DNA of 64,000 nucleotides from RUG11551 sp045586185. Its GTDB lineage: Bacteria; Planctomycetota; Planctomycetia; Pirellulales; Thermoguttaceae. Under the pieces are notes generated by a model. That model was not told the DNA's origin. It did no database searches and was given only the letters and a program-made list of their open reading frames with translations. Shown here piece after piece: positions 55,778 through 64,000 of this stretch; position 1 is the first letter of the stretch; every line of letters begins with the position of its first letter. The stretch lies in the NCBI GenBank assembly GCA_045586185.1, contig JAZMZV010000015.1, forward strand, positions 18,290 through 82,289. Reading direction: 5' to 3'. The position numbers were made by a program, and so were the translations under genes.

Positions 55778-56944
55778 ATGGATAAAATATTATTCCTTGC
55801 ACATAGCGGACTTAAAGGCGGCGCGGAATACTGCCTCGACATCATACTGCGAAACATCGATTTGACGCGGTACGAGCCGGGCGTGATTTTCGGGTGCGAC
55901 GGCCCCATGATTGCTACGCCGCAAAATCGCGGCATCTGGTATCAGATTCGTTCCCTCAACTGGTGGATGTGCTATGAGCCGAGCTTTTGGGAATGGAAAA
56001 ACCGCCTTGTCAGCCCATACCGAATCTATAAACTCGTCCAGCAAATCAAGCGGAACGACATCAAGCTGGTTTATACCAACACCGCCTCTATTTTTGAGGG
56101 CGCTGTCGCCGCCAGAATCGCGGGCGTTCCCCACATCTGGCACATTCACGAGGTTCTAACCAAGCAGTACATGCGACCGCGGTATCTGCCGATGAACTTT
56201 ATCGGGAAGACCATCAATCGGCTTTCAGACCGCGTTATTTTCGAATCGGAAGCGTCCAGAGAAATTGGTTCGAAATGGATTCCGCTGGAGAAGTCGATTG
56301 CTATTCCCAACTCGGTTCGATTCACTGATACGGAGGGCTACGAGTCCGGGTTCTGCCGAATGAAATACGGAATTCGTCCCAGCGAAATCGTCATTCTGTG
56401 GGCGGGGCGTTTTTCTGACCGCAAAAACCCTGTCGCCTTAATCGACGCCCTGGAAAAGATGAAGTATACAGAAGGCGTCCGCGTTTTGTTTGTCGGCGAC
56501 GGCCCGCTCAAAGGCGCGATGGAAAAGGCGATCAAAGACCGCAATCTGGAATCGTGGGTGCAAATTCTCCCGTTCCAGGAAAACATCCGATCCGTTCTGG
56601 CATGCGCCGATATTTTAACGCTCACGTCGGTTGAGGAATCTTTTGGACTGGTTTTGGTGGAAGCCGGCGCATTTAGAATTCCCGTTGTCGCAACGAAAAG
56701 CCAGGGACCAAACGAAATCGTTATCGACGGCAAGACCGGATTTCTGGTTCGACAAAACGACCCTGACCATTTAGCGCAAAAGCTCGACAGGCTCGTTTCA
56801 GATCTGCCCCTGCGATTCCGTCTGGGTAAGGCAAACCATCGGCGCGTTTTGGAAGAATACAATCCCGTTACAAACACGCAAAAGATTGAAGCTGAAATTA
56901 ACAAGCTGTTAGCCTCCAGACAACTGGAGCAAAAAACGGAATAG
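55778..56944 (+). CDS. GT4-family glycosyltransferase
   Basis: The 388-residue retaining glycosyltransferase has the GT-B fold: an N-terminal GGAEYCLDIILRNID start and a C-terminal nucleotide-sugar domain with VILWAGRFSDRKNP and the E-x7-E motif in TSVEESFGLVLVEAG. It probably transfers a sugar in exopolysaccharide or surface-glycan assembly. TATAAT at 55750-55755 lies 22 bases before the ATG, giving a short leader without SD. Confidence 0.9.
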   Translation: MDKILFLAHSGLKGGAEYCLDIILRNIDLTRYEPGVIFGCDGPMIATPQNRGIWYQIRSLNWWMCYEPSFWEWKNRLVSPYRIYKLVQQIKRNDIKLVYTNTASIFEGAVAARIAGVPHIWHIHEVLTKQYMRPRYLPMNFIGKTINRLSDRVIFESEASREIGSKWIPLEKSIAIPNSVRFTDTEGYESGFCRMKYGIRPSEIVILWAGRFSDRKNPVALIDALEKMKYTEGVRVLFVGDGPLKGAMEKAIKDRNLESWVQILPFQENIRSVLACADILTLTSVEESFGLVLVEAGAFRIPVVATKSQGPNEIVIDGKTGFLVRQNDPDHLAQKLDRLVSDLPLRFRLGKANHRRVLEEYNPVTNTQKIEAEINKLLASRQLEQKTE

Positions 56945-56965
56945 GGCAGGGGATTATTGAGAGTT

Positions 56966-57059
56966 GTAAGTGGTTAGTGGTCAGTGGTTAGTTGGGAGAG
57001 CGCTTGCGTTCTTACCACTTACTACTTACCACTAACTACTTAATACTTACCACTAAACA
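56966..57059. repeat. inverted pair of TTAGTGG heptamer repeats
   Basis: TAAGTGG, TTAGTGG, TCAGTGG (from 56967) face seven units CTTACCA, CTTACTA, CTTACCA, CTAACTA, CTTAATA, CTTACCA, CTAAACA (57011-57059), all of 7 bases. It lies between the glycosyltransferase and fumC and ends 28 bases before the fumC start. Confidence 0.88.
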
Positions 57060-57087
57060 TTCAACTTCATAGTTATCAGATAATCTT

Positions 57088-58503
57088 ATGAACTACAGAA
57101 CCGAACACGACAGCATGGGGGAAGTTCAGATTCCCGCCGACGTTTACTATGGAGCGCAAACGCAGCGCGCCATCGACAATTTCCCGATTTCCGGGCAGCC
57201 GATACCCAAAGAGCTCATTCACGCTCTGGGGATTGTAAAAAAGGCGTGCGCTCGGGCGAACAAGTCGCTCGACGTCTTTTCGACTCTCAAAAACAAGATT
57301 ACCGACCAGCAGTACGACGCGATTGTGACAGCGTGTCAGGAAGTTGCAGACGGGAAATTTGACGACCAGTTCCCCATCGACATCTATCAAACCGGGTCGG
57401 GGACGTCGAGCAACATGAACGCCAACGAGGTCATTGCCAACCGGGCGATTGAACTATCCGGCGGCGACCGATTCGACCAGAACAAGACGATTCATCCCAA
57501 CGACCACGTCAACTGCGGTCAGAGTACCAACGACATCTTCCCGACGGCGATTCACGTCGCCTGCGCTCGCGAGATTATGAACGCGCTCTTGCCCGCTCTG
57601 CGAGAAGCCGCCCGCGTTTTGGCGAGCAAGGCGGACGAATGGAAAGACGTCCTGAAAATCGGGCGCACTCATCTGGCGGACGCTACGCCCATGACGCTGG
57701 GACAGGAGTTCAGCGGGTTCGCCCGACAGCTTCAGCAGTCCTGCAAGCGCGCGTCACAGGCGGTCTATCCGCTGTTGGAACTCCCCGCCGGTGGAACCGC
57801 CGTCGGAACGGGAATCAACGCTCACAAAGAGTTCGGCAACGTCGTCGCTCAGTACATCGGTCAGGAGACGGGTTTGAACTTCACCGAAGCGGAAAACCAC
57901 TTTGAAGCCAACGCTCAGCGCGACGCCCTGGTCGAAGCGCACAGCCTGCTCAAAGCGGTCGCTGTTACACTTTTCAACGTCGCGAACAACATCCGGTTCC
58001 TCGGTTCCGGACCGCGCTGCGGATATAACGAGATCGTTCTTCCTGACCTTCAGCCCGGCAGTTCGATCATGCCCGGCAAGATCAACCCGGTTCTTTGCGA
58101 AAGCCTCATGCAGGTCTGCGCCCGGGTGATGGGAAACGACGTTGCTGTCAGCCAGGCGGGCGCCGCGTGCGGACAGTTCCAGCTCAACATAGGCATGCCG
58201 TTTATGGGCGCGACGGCGTTGGAATCGATTAAACTTCTCGCTAACGCGACCGACGTCTTTACCAAACGCTGTCTGACGGGCTTGCAAGCCAACGCTGACA
58301 AATGCTCAGACGCGATTGAGAAATCCCTCTCGATGGTAACGGGGCTCAACCCGTACATCGGATACGAGAAAGCCGCCAAGCTGGCGAAACAGGCGTTCGC
58401 GGAAAACAAGACGATTCGTCAGCTGTGTAAAGAGCTGGACGTCTTGCCGGAAGAACAGCTCAACGCTGCCCTCGACCCCAGCCGCATGGCGGGAAAAGAA
58501 TAG
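57088..58503 (+). CDS. fumC: class II fumarate hydratase
   Basis: The 471-residue enzyme interconverts fumarate and malate without an iron-sulfur cluster. Motifs are TGSGTSSNMNANEV, GRTHLADATPMTLGQE and the superfamily signature GSSIMPGKINP at about 323-333. HVNCGQSTNDIFPTAIH has the binding residues. The T-P-M-T-L-G-Q-E context and length favour FumC over aspartase. No SD. A bidirectional terminator follows. Confidence 0.92.
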   Translation: MNYRTEHDSMGEVQIPADVYYGAQTQRAIDNFPISGQPIPKELIHALGIVKKACARANKSLDVFSTLKNKITDQQYDAIVTACQEVADGKFDDQFPIDIYQTGSGTSSNMNANEVIANRAIELSGGDRFDQNKTIHPNDHVNCGQSTNDIFPTAIHVACAREIMNALLPALREAARVLASKADEWKDVLKIGRTHLADATPMTLGQEFSGFARQLQQSCKRASQAVYPLLELPAGGTAVGTGINAHKEFGNVVAQYIGQETGLNFTEAENHFEANAQRDALVEAHSLLKAVAVTLFNVANNIRFLGSGPRCGYNEIVLPDLQPGSSIMPGKINPVLCESLMQVCARVMGNDVAVSQAGAACGQFQLNIGMPFMGATALESIKLLANATDVFTKRCLTGLQANADKCSDAIEKSLSMVTGLNPYIGYEKAAKLAKQAFAENKTIRQLCKELDVLPEEQLNAALDPSRMAGKE

Positions 58504-58531
58504 TTTTGTAACACACTATTGGGAATATTGC

Positions 58532-58566
58532 AAAAAGGAGAATGGCGTTCATTCTCCTTTTTTGTT
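58532..58566. terminator. bidirectional terminator after fumC
   Basis: AAAAAGGAGAATG pairs with CATTCTCCTTTTT around a five-base loop, with A and T runs on both sides. It serves fumC and the converging membrane-protein operon, overlapping the end of the latter. Confidence 0.85.
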
Positions 58567-58936
58567 ATTTGCTATTTCGCAGCAGTTGTATAAAGTCATA
58601 GATTGCCAAAACAAGAACAAAAACAGGATATGCATATTTACAAATCACGTCAGTAATCTGATCTCCCGCATTGCCTAATGCAATATGAAGCCATCCTTGA
58701 ATAGTTGTTAATACCGCTATTACAATGAAGGAATAAAATACGTTGCGTACAAACCGATAATGATATTTATCCCAACTGAATTCGCGCAATCGATTAAACG
58801 GATACGACAGAAATTCAAGAATTATTACAAATAAACAAATCCCTAAAATCAGGTTCAGTGGGAAGGGAACATTATCCCAAATGGCGATTGCAGGGCTAAG
58901 GGCAGAAGCGATAGAGTCGTAAAATAGCGTATTCAT
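58565..58936 (-). CDS. small membrane protein at the end of the ferredoxin operon
   Basis: The 123-residue protein has three hydrophobic segments (LNLILGICLFVIILEFL; VFYSFIVIAVLTTIQ; YPVFVLVLAIYDFIQLL). The start follows the NapH-type stop by 2 bases, so it is cotranscribed and probably coupled. No known domain. It may be a membrane partner of the redox proteins (inference from order only). Confidence 0.65.
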   Translation of the reverse strand: MNTLFYDSIASALSPAIAIWDNVPFPLNLILGICLFVIILEFLSYPFNRLREFSWDKYHYRFVRNVFYSFIVIAVLTTIQGWLHIALGNAGDQITDVICKYAYPVFVLVLAIYDFIQLLRNSK

Positions 58937-58938
58937 GT

Positions 58939-59532
58939 TTAATCCTGCTGATTCATATTTTTAATTTGACATATTCCCTGAGTCATCGTCCCCATCGGGC
59001 AGAACGCGCACCAGCTTCTCGGCTTGTAAAGAGCCATCACAACCAGTCCAATTATTGTCGACGTCAGCATCAGGCTGTAGAACCCGTAGGCAAATTGCGC
59101 GACCCAGACGTACGATTCCGGGAGCAAATCCGGCGAGTACGCCCATTTCCACGGAACTTGAAACGTCCAGAGCAGCGTTACCGCCTGTTTGAGCGAATGT
59201 ACGCCGGACGCGACAAAATACGTTTGGACGATAATGCTTGAGAACATCGCCAAAAAGAAGACGAGGAACCCGTATCGGAACCATCGCGAGGACAGGAATT
59301 TTGGCGTGGACTTGTTTCGGCTCAAATGTAACGTCGCGCCGAGCAGGTTGAACAGCTGACCGCGTCCGCACATGTTGTTGCAGAACCACTTGTTCCCGAA
59401 GAATATCGCAAAGATCAACGGCAGCAGGAAGTCGATCATGCCCAGCCAGGCAAAAAGGATGTTGAAGAATCCCAGCGTAAAGTAAACGATCGCCCAAATC
59501 CAGAGATAATCATACCAATGCTTTTGTTTCAT
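58939..59532 (-). CDS. NapH-like membrane iron-sulfur protein
   Basis: The 197-residue protein starts MKQKHWYDYLW; the ATG overlaps the ferredoxin stop (ATGA). Four or five transmembrane helices carry two short Cys clusters: WFCNNMCGRGQLFNLLGATL and WCAFCPMGTMTQGICQIK, the NapH/polyferredoxin pattern. It likely moves electrons between the quinone pool and soluble ferredoxin. The typical pair of C-terminal 4Fe-4S ferredoxin motifs of full NapH is absent, and the adjacent small ferredoxin may replace it. Confidence 0.82.
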   Translation of the reverse strand: MKQKHWYDYLWIWAIVYFTLGFFNILFAWLGMIDFLLPLIFAIFFGNKWFCNNMCGRGQLFNLLGATLHLSRNKSTPKFLSSRWFRYGFLVFFLAMFSSIIVQTYFVASGVHSLKQAVTLLWTFQVPWKWAYSPDLLPESYVWVAQFAYGFYSLMLTSTIIGLVVMALYKPRSWCAFCPMGTMTQGICQIKNMNQQD

Positions 59533-59732
59533 GACGCTCCTTCCAGCGCTTTTACCATCGCTGCGCCTGACGGGCACGCTTTGGCGCACAGTCCGCACCC
59601 GATGCACTTTTCAGCGTCAACCTCGGCGCGGCATCCGCGAACGACCTTGATTGCTTCTCTTGGGCAGACGTTCTCGCACGCGCCGCAGGCAACGCAATGC
59701 GAAACGTCAACTTCCGCTCTTCTTTTAGCCAT
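59529..59732 (-). CDS. 2[4Fe-4S] ferredoxin
   Basis: The 67-residue ferredoxin has two complete C-x2-C-x2-C-x3-C-P motifs: CVACGACENVCP and CIGCGLCAKACP. An in-frame ATG 7 codons upstream is possible but MAKRRAEVD fits the family better. It is the first gene of a coupled three-gene unit with the NapH-like protein and a small membrane protein. Confidence 0.92.
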   Translation of the reverse strand: MAKRRAEVDVSHCVACGACENVCPREAIKVVRGCRAEVDAEKCIGCGLCAKACPSGAAMVKALEGAS

Positions 59733-59955
59733 TTTCTGTATTTCGGAATTCAATAACGATTTTAATTATTATCAACGTGCGATATTATAGTAAAAGAGGA
59801 ATTTGATGTCAAGGGAATATTGAGAGCGAGCATATTTGGTTGCTTGAACGTATTAAAAAGAACGCAGAAAACCTTTTCAGGGGGGCGGGTATTACCCGCC
59901 TACAAACAACCTTAGATTACGCGGACAATGTCCGCTCCCCAGAAACCTTATCAAC

Positions 59956-60606
59956 TTACAAACCGACAAACGCCGCAATCTCCTTATCTAACAGACGATA
60001 GACGTTTGCGACGAGATAGCCGTCTGCAATGGCGTGATTGAGGCGAACGGTTACCGGCATTTGAAGTCTGCCGTTTTCTTCGCGGTATCGTCCCCAGTTG
60101 ACGATCGGCAGAAAATACAAATAGCCGTCTGGCAGTTCAACATGGAGCGAATCGTAGGACAGCCACGAAATATACGAAGCGTCAAACCAGTTCGGGTGAT
60201 TCGCCATGTCCAAGCCGTATTCCCGGGTCTGTTTTGCCTTTTCCACGTCCGCAAAAGCGTTGGCGTAGAACGTTTCGTAATCCGCACAGTATTCAGAATA
60301 GACGAGCGTAAACGTTTCGGTATCTTCATGAAAAACGTACTGCGTCGGATGGACGACGTCGTAACAGATTAGCTCTTGCGTTTTCCAGTTATACGCCATC
60401 TTGTAATCGTCACGAGAGTTGAGCGCCTTTGAGAGCAGATACAGAAAATTGAGATAGAACTTCGTATTCGTCTTTTTGGAATACGCAACCAAATCTGTTA
60501 CATCCAGCCGCGCCGTCATCGACGTCGAGCATTTGCAGTCTTCCGTAAAATGACGAAACACGCCTTTCCGATAATACGTTTCTTTATCAATAACCTTGTA
60601 ATTCAT
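59956..60606 (-). CDS. chloramphenicol O-acetyltransferase-family protein
   Basis: The 216-residue length fits type A CAT trimers. The catalytic motif H191-A-I-A-D195-G in VRLNHAIADGYLVANVYRLL matches the H-x3-D-G signature. The N-terminal YRKGVFRHFTEDCKCSTSMTARLDVT is also CAT-like. It could acetylate chloramphenicol or another hydroxyl substrate; many environmental homologues are not resistance genes. The start codon lies three bases from a heptamer repeat; no SD. Confidence 0.87.
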   Translation of the reverse strand: MNYKVIDKETYYRKGVFRHFTEDCKCSTSMTARLDVTDLVAYSKKTNTKFYLNFLYLLSKALNSRDDYKMAYNWKTQELICYDVVHPTQYVFHEDTETFTLVYSEYCADYETFYANAFADVEKAKQTREYGLDMANHPNWFDASYISWLSYDSLHVELPDGYLYFLPIVNWGRYREENGRLQMPVTVRLNHAIADGYLVANVYRLLDKEIAAFVGL

Positions 60607-60609
60607 TTT

Positions 60610-60760
60610 AGTTGCGAGTAACGAGTTGCGAGTTGCGAGAGGAAGCACGAAAAATGAGTATGACTTAACGCCATACTCATTTTAATTTTCTATTTATTCA
60701 CGCAATCCCATCGGGGAACGCTTGCGAAATTCCGAATTCCTAATTCCGCATTCCGAATTG
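60610..60760. repeat. heptamer repeats between serA and the CAT-like gene
   Basis: AGTTGCG-type units (60610-60640) next to the CAT-like start, and an AATTCCG/AATTCCT-type array (about 60726-60760) immediately before the serA stop. Confidence 0.8.
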
Positions 60761-60763
60761 GTT

Positions 60764-62380
60764 TCAGCTCAGCCAGACGGGCAGTTCGTGAACTTTGGGC
60801 AGGGAAACCGGCTTGGCGTACTTGACGCCTTCCATGGTGCGGATTTCTTCGAGCAGTTCCGGAGTCGGGACGGAGTCCAGAGACAGAGCGCCGATTTGGG
60901 TGCCGGTGGATCGGCTGGCGCCGACGCACATCTGAGCGATGTTGGCGTTGTGCTTTCCGCAAATGGTTCCGAGTTTGCCCAACATGCCGGGGACGTTGTC
61001 GTAATCGAAGACGATCAGGTTGCCGTCGAGGTAGCTTTCCATGCGGCTGTCGTCGATTTGAATCAAACGCGGCATGTCGTTGCCGAACAGGGTTCCCTGA
61101 ATCGTATAGACGGCGGTTTCCGTTTTGAGCTGAGCGGTAATTGTCGAGTTGAAGTTGACGACTTCTGTCGAGCGTTCTTCAATCAGTTCGATTCCGCGTT
61201 CACGAAGCAGAATGTCGGCGTTGACGATGTTCGCTCCGACGTCAGACGCTTTTTCCATGTATCCAGCGGCGAACGCGCTTGTCAGCAGACCAGTGTTCTT
61301 TTTGGCGACTTCGCCCTTGTACGTCAGCTTGAGGCAAACCGGGGCAGACGTGCCCATCTGTCCGAGGAACAAGCCCATTCTCCACGCAACGTTGAGGTAT
61401 CCGCGAAGTTCTTCGAGCGTTTTCGGATCCAGCGGGCTGGTATTGACGGCGGAACGAATCGCGCCGGTCTTGAAGAAATCGACCATCAGCTGAGCCGCTT
61501 CAACGGCAACGCTGAGCTGAGCTTCTTCGGTCGACGCGCCCAGGTGAGGCGTGCAGACGACGTTTTTCATGCCGAAGAGCGGATTCTGCTTGCAGGGTTC
61601 GGACGGATAAACGTCCAAGGCGACGCCGCCGAGCTGACCGCTTTCCAGACCGCGAACCAGAGCGGCTTCGTCGTAAATGCCGCCGCGAGCGCAGTTGATC
61701 AAACGCGCTCCCTTGGGCAGCATGGCAATTTCCGCGTCGGAAATCATGCCGCGGGTGGCGTCGGTAAGCGGGGTGTGAACGGTAAGCAGATCGCAGTACG
61801 GAAGCATGTCTTTGTAGTTCGCGTAGAGCGTAATTCCCAGTTCTTTGGCTTTCGCTTCGGTCATGAAGGGGTCGAATCCGATAACCTTCATTTCCATCGC
61901 CAGAGCGCGTTTGGCAATCGCCTGACCAATGCGTCCCAAACCGATGATGCCGAGCGTCTTGCCAGCCAGCTGAGTTCCCGTAAAGAGCTTTTTGTCCCAA
62001 CGGCCTTCGATCAGGCTTTGGTAAGCCGGGGCGGTATGACGAACCAGAGCGAACATGAGAGCCAGGGTCTGTTCCGCTGTTGAGAGCGTGTTTCCGCTGG
62101 GCGTGTTCATGACGATGATTCCCAAGCGGGTTGCCATCGCCTTGTCGATGTTGTCCGTTCCAACGCCCGCGCGAGCGATAGCGCGAAGACGCGTGTTGCC
62201 TTCCAGAACGTCAGCCGTAATTTTCACTCCGGAACGACAGATGGCGCCGTCGAATTCGGTGAGCGTCTTTTTAAGCTCTTCGCCCGCCAAACCCGTGCGA
62301 ACCTCGTATTCGATTCCAGCGTTTTTCAACAAATCCAAGCCGTCCTGGGACAATGTGTCCAAAATTACGATTTTTGCCAT
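60764..62380 (-). CDS. serA: D-3-phosphoglycerate dehydrogenase
   Basis: The 538-residue enzyme starts serine synthesis by oxidising 3-phosphoglycerate. It is the long type: substrate/NAD domains (RAIARAGVGTDNID; GKTLGIIGLGRIGQAIAKRA near residue 145; INCARGGIYDEAAL; TPHLGASTEEAQ with the catalytic His), an allosteric substrate-binding domain from about 320, and a C-terminal ACT domain from about 460 for serine feedback. AAGGAG SD. It diverges from groEL. Confidence 0.95.
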   Translation of the reverse strand: MAKIVILDTLSQDGLDLLKNAGIEYEVRTGLAGEELKKTLTEFDGAICRSGVKITADVLEGNTRLRAIARAGVGTDNIDKAMATRLGIIVMNTPSGNTLSTAEQTLALMFALVRHTAPAYQSLIEGRWDKKLFTGTQLAGKTLGIIGLGRIGQAIAKRALAMEMKVIGFDPFMTEAKAKELGITLYANYKDMLPYCDLLTVHTPLTDATRGMISDAEIAMLPKGARLINCARGGIYDEAALVRGLESGQLGGVALDVYPSEPCKQNPLFGMKNVVCTPHLGASTEEAQLSVAVEAAQLMVDFFKTGAIRSAVNTSPLDPKTLEELRGYLNVAWRMGLFLGQMGTSAPVCLKLTYKGEVAKKNTGLLTSAFAAGYMEKASDVGANIVNADILLRERGIELIEERSTEVVNFNSTITAQLKTETAVYTIQGTLFGNDMPRLIQIDDSRMESYLDGNLIVFDYDNVPGMLGKLGTICGKHNANIAQMCVGASRSTGTQIGALSLDSVPTPELLEEIRTMEGVKYAKPVSLPKVHELPVWLS

Positions 62381-62586
62381 CTGTTTAACTCCTTAAAGGT
62401 TAAAGGCATCGGTTTTCACGGTCAACAACCTTCGTCCGCCGCGCGGGGAAGTACCGCTAAATTTGTATCGATAGAAATTTATCTATTTCTATCGTCAAAT
62501 CCATTTACAATTATTATAGCGAATTTAAAATTTATATGGAGGGGGGGCTGGGGGGAATTTTTGGACTTTATTTACGTCCGGGTTTT

Positions 62587-62620
62587 GAGTTAGGAGTGAG
62601 AAGTGAGGAGGGAGAAGTTA
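62587..62620. repeat. GAGTGAG heptamer repeat
   Basis: GAGTTAG, GAGTGAG, AAGTGAG, GAGGGAG and AAGTTAA run with a 7-base period in the serA-groEL gap. The rest of 62381-62909 is AT-rich and non-coding. Confidence 0.7.
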
Positions 62621-62758
62621 AATCCCCCCCTGCCAAATTGGCATTAAATTAGATATATTGTCCTGTAATATATAATTCAAATATTATTTCCTTGTTCTAA
62701 TTTACCTATACAGTGCAGATTAATGCTTTGACGTCCCCGTTTTGGCTGATTTTGACGT

Positions 62759-62775
62759 TTGGCATAGAAATTGCA
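62759..62775 (+). promoter_or_regulatory. possible sigma-54 promoter upstream of groEL
   Basis: TTGGCATAGAAATTGCA has the invariant GG and GC with exactly ten bases between them, the -24/-12 spacing of sigma-54 promoters. It lies about 135 bases before the GTG start. No CIRCE operator (TTAGCACTC inverted repeat) was found in the gap. Confidence 0.5.
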
Positions 62776-62909
62776 CTTGTAGAGGGACATTGTTTAATTT
62801 GTCAAATTTGTAATGGGCGTCGACGTTTGCGGCGCGTACAGTAATTAATAAAGTCGCAAACGATCGGCAAATCATAAATCAAAATTCAAGCATTTAAGGA
62901 GGAAGCGCT

Positions 62910-64000
62910 GTGGCAAAACAGATGGCTTTTGATGACAAGGCTCGTCAGCCGATATTGGCGGGCGTTCAGAAACTGGCTCGCGCGGTTAAAAGCACACTCG
63001 GTCCGCGTGGTCGAAACGTCGTATTGGATAAAGGCTGGGGTTCCCCGAAAGTAACCAAAGACGGCGTAACGGTTGCCAAAGATATCGAACTGGAAGATCC
63101 GGAAGAAAACCTCGGCGCGCAGCTGGTTAAAGAAGCCGCGTCCAAGACAAACGACGTCGCCGGCGACGGCACGACAACGGCTACCGTTCTGGCGGAAGCG
63201 ATTTATACAGAGGGCTTAAAAAACGTTGTCGCAGGGGCAGACCCGATGTCGTTGGCTCGAGGCATTTCCAAGGCGGCGGACGCTGTCGCGGCTGAAATCG
63301 AAGCCAACGCCAAAAAGATCGACGAAAAGAGCAAAAAGGAAATCTCGCAAGTCGCTTCTCTGGCTGGCAACAACGACCCGGCTATAGGCGCGATTCTGGC
63401 GGAAGCCTTCCTCAAGGTTGGCAAAAACGGCGTTATCACCGTTGAAGAGGGCAAAGGATTTGAAACGATCGTTGACGTTGTCGAGGGCATGCAGTTCGAC
63501 CGCGGATACCTTTCTCCGCATTTCGTCAACAACGAAGAAAAGCAGCTGGTTGAATTCGACAACCCGCTCATTCTCATTTACGAGGAAAAGATTTCCAACG
63601 TCAAGGCTCTGGTTCCGATTTTGGAAGCTGTCAGCAAGTCCGGCAAACCGCTGGTAATTATTGCGGAAGACATCGAAGGCGATGCACTGGCGACGCTGGT
63701 TGTCAACAAGATGCGCGGCATTCTTAACGTCGCAGCTGTCAAGGCTCCGGGATACGGCGATCGCCGCAAGGCGATGCTGGGCGACATTGCCATTCTCACC
63801 GGCGGCAACGCGATTTTCAAAGACCTGGGCGTTAAGCTGGAATCGGTTCAGATTTCCGACCTGGGCAAATGCAAAAAGATCATTATCGCGTCCGACAAAA
63901 CGACCATCGTTGACGGCGCTGGTTCCAAAGACGCTATTGCGGGCAGAGCCGAACAGATTCGCGCTGAAATCGACAAGACGACCTCCGACTACGACCGCGA
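62910..64000 (+). CDS. groEL: chaperonin GroEL, 5' part (cut by window end)
   Basis: GTG start after a strong AAGGAGG SD (62896-62902). The first 363 codons show GroEL landmarks: KSTLGPRGRNVVLDKGWG, VTKDGVTVAKDIEL, the ATP site NDVAGDGTTTATVLA, and the apical domain with GMQFDRGYLSPHFV, followed by GRAEQIRAEID. The rest lies outside the window. GroEL folds proteins with GroES, but no groES precedes it here; the neighbour upstream is serA on the opposite strand. Planctomycetes often carry several groEL genes, so this may be a second, stand-alone copy. Confidence 0.95.
   Translation, partial: MAKQMAFDDKARQPILAGVQKLARAVKSTLGPRGRNVVLDKGWGSPKVTKDGVTVAKDIELEDPEENLGAQLVKEAASKTNDVAGDGTTTATVLAEAIYTEGLKNVVAGADPMSLARGISKAADAVAAEIEANAKKIDEKSKKEISQVASLAGNNDPAIGAILAEAFLKVGKNGVITVEEGKGFETIVDVVEGMQFDRGYLSPHFVNNEEKQLVEFDNPLILIYEEKISNVKALVPILEAVSKSGKPLVIIAEDIEGDALATLVVNKMRGILNVAAVKAPGYGDRRKAMLGDIAILTGGNAIFKDLGVKLESVQISDLGKCKKIIIASDKTTIVDGAGSKDAIAGRAEQIRAEIDKTTSDYDR

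Noticed and set aside
59956..60606. Treating the CAT-like gene as an acquired resistance island
   Set aside because: Composition and flanking repeats match the rest of the window and no insertion sequence or integron is nearby.
62381..62909. CIRCE operator before groEL
   Set aside because: No TTAGCACTC-N9-GAGTGCTAA or close variant is present.

Overview
The window looks like chromosome from a planctomycete, most likely an anaerobic, gut-type member of the Pirellulales/Thermoguttaceae. The reasons are a DUF1559 prepilin-like protein, a Lys/Ala-tailed HU protein, many secreted glycan-active enzymes, tandem MoxR ATPases beside a VWA/metallopeptidase protein, and scarce Shine-Dalgarno sites. The lineage is inferred from gene families; no rRNA gene is present. 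No prophage, CRISPR array, tRNA or rRNA was seen.

Layout. 0-3.7 kb: end of an unknown gene, two tandem MoxR ATPases (the first truncated) and a DUF2201 protein. 3.8-7 kb: pyruvate kinase, NAD(P)HX dehydratase, a small unknown. 7.2-12.3 kb: a membrane protein with an internal duplication, a solitary flhA, D-lactate dehydrogenase. 12.3-17 kb: probable operon of a UbiA-type prenyltransferase, a DUF1559 protein and a secreted beta-helix protein. 17-20.3 kb: endonuclease IV converging on rho, whose protein carries a long Asn/Tyr/Arg/Gly-rich disordered segment. 20.7-27 kb: two paralogous secreted caspase/gingipain-like proteins around a PepSY-like protein, then a Tat-exported phosphodiesterase. 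27-33.6 kb: unknowns, a Sel1 protein, a ThiM-ThiE fusion, a phosphodiesterase and HU. 33.8-40.5 kb: secreted ThuA, CE15-like esterase, SGNH esterase and heparinase II/III proteins, a GNAT enzyme and a REP-associated transposase. 40.6-52.3 kb: antiporter, flavoprotein, ferritin, GH20-like protein, M29 aminopeptidase, TerC, sialate O-acetylesterase, FGGY kinase. 52.7-64 kb: NfnAB, a glycosyltransferase, fumarase, a ferredoxin/NapH cluster, a chloramphenicol-acetyltransferase-like enzyme, serA and the 5' part of a groEL.

Metabolically this fits a fermentative heterotroph. Exported esterases, lyases and phosphodiesterases attack complex glycans. Sugar kinase and pyruvate kinase feed glycolysis, LdhA removes reductant, and NfnAB balances NADH, NADPH and ferredoxin.

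The most unusual content is between the genes. Nearly every larger gap holds degenerate short tandem repeats. Many have an exact 7-bp period in at least seven unrelated sequence families, and others have periods of 8 or 9. Several occur as inverted pairs, abut start codons or run into the end of a gene. In addition there are modular composite elements of about 205-220 bp whose hairpins vary while their flanks are conserved, two palindromic MITE-like elements, a cluster of five palindromes, and a RAYT transposase bounded by inverted hairpin repeats that could be involved in spreading such sequences.
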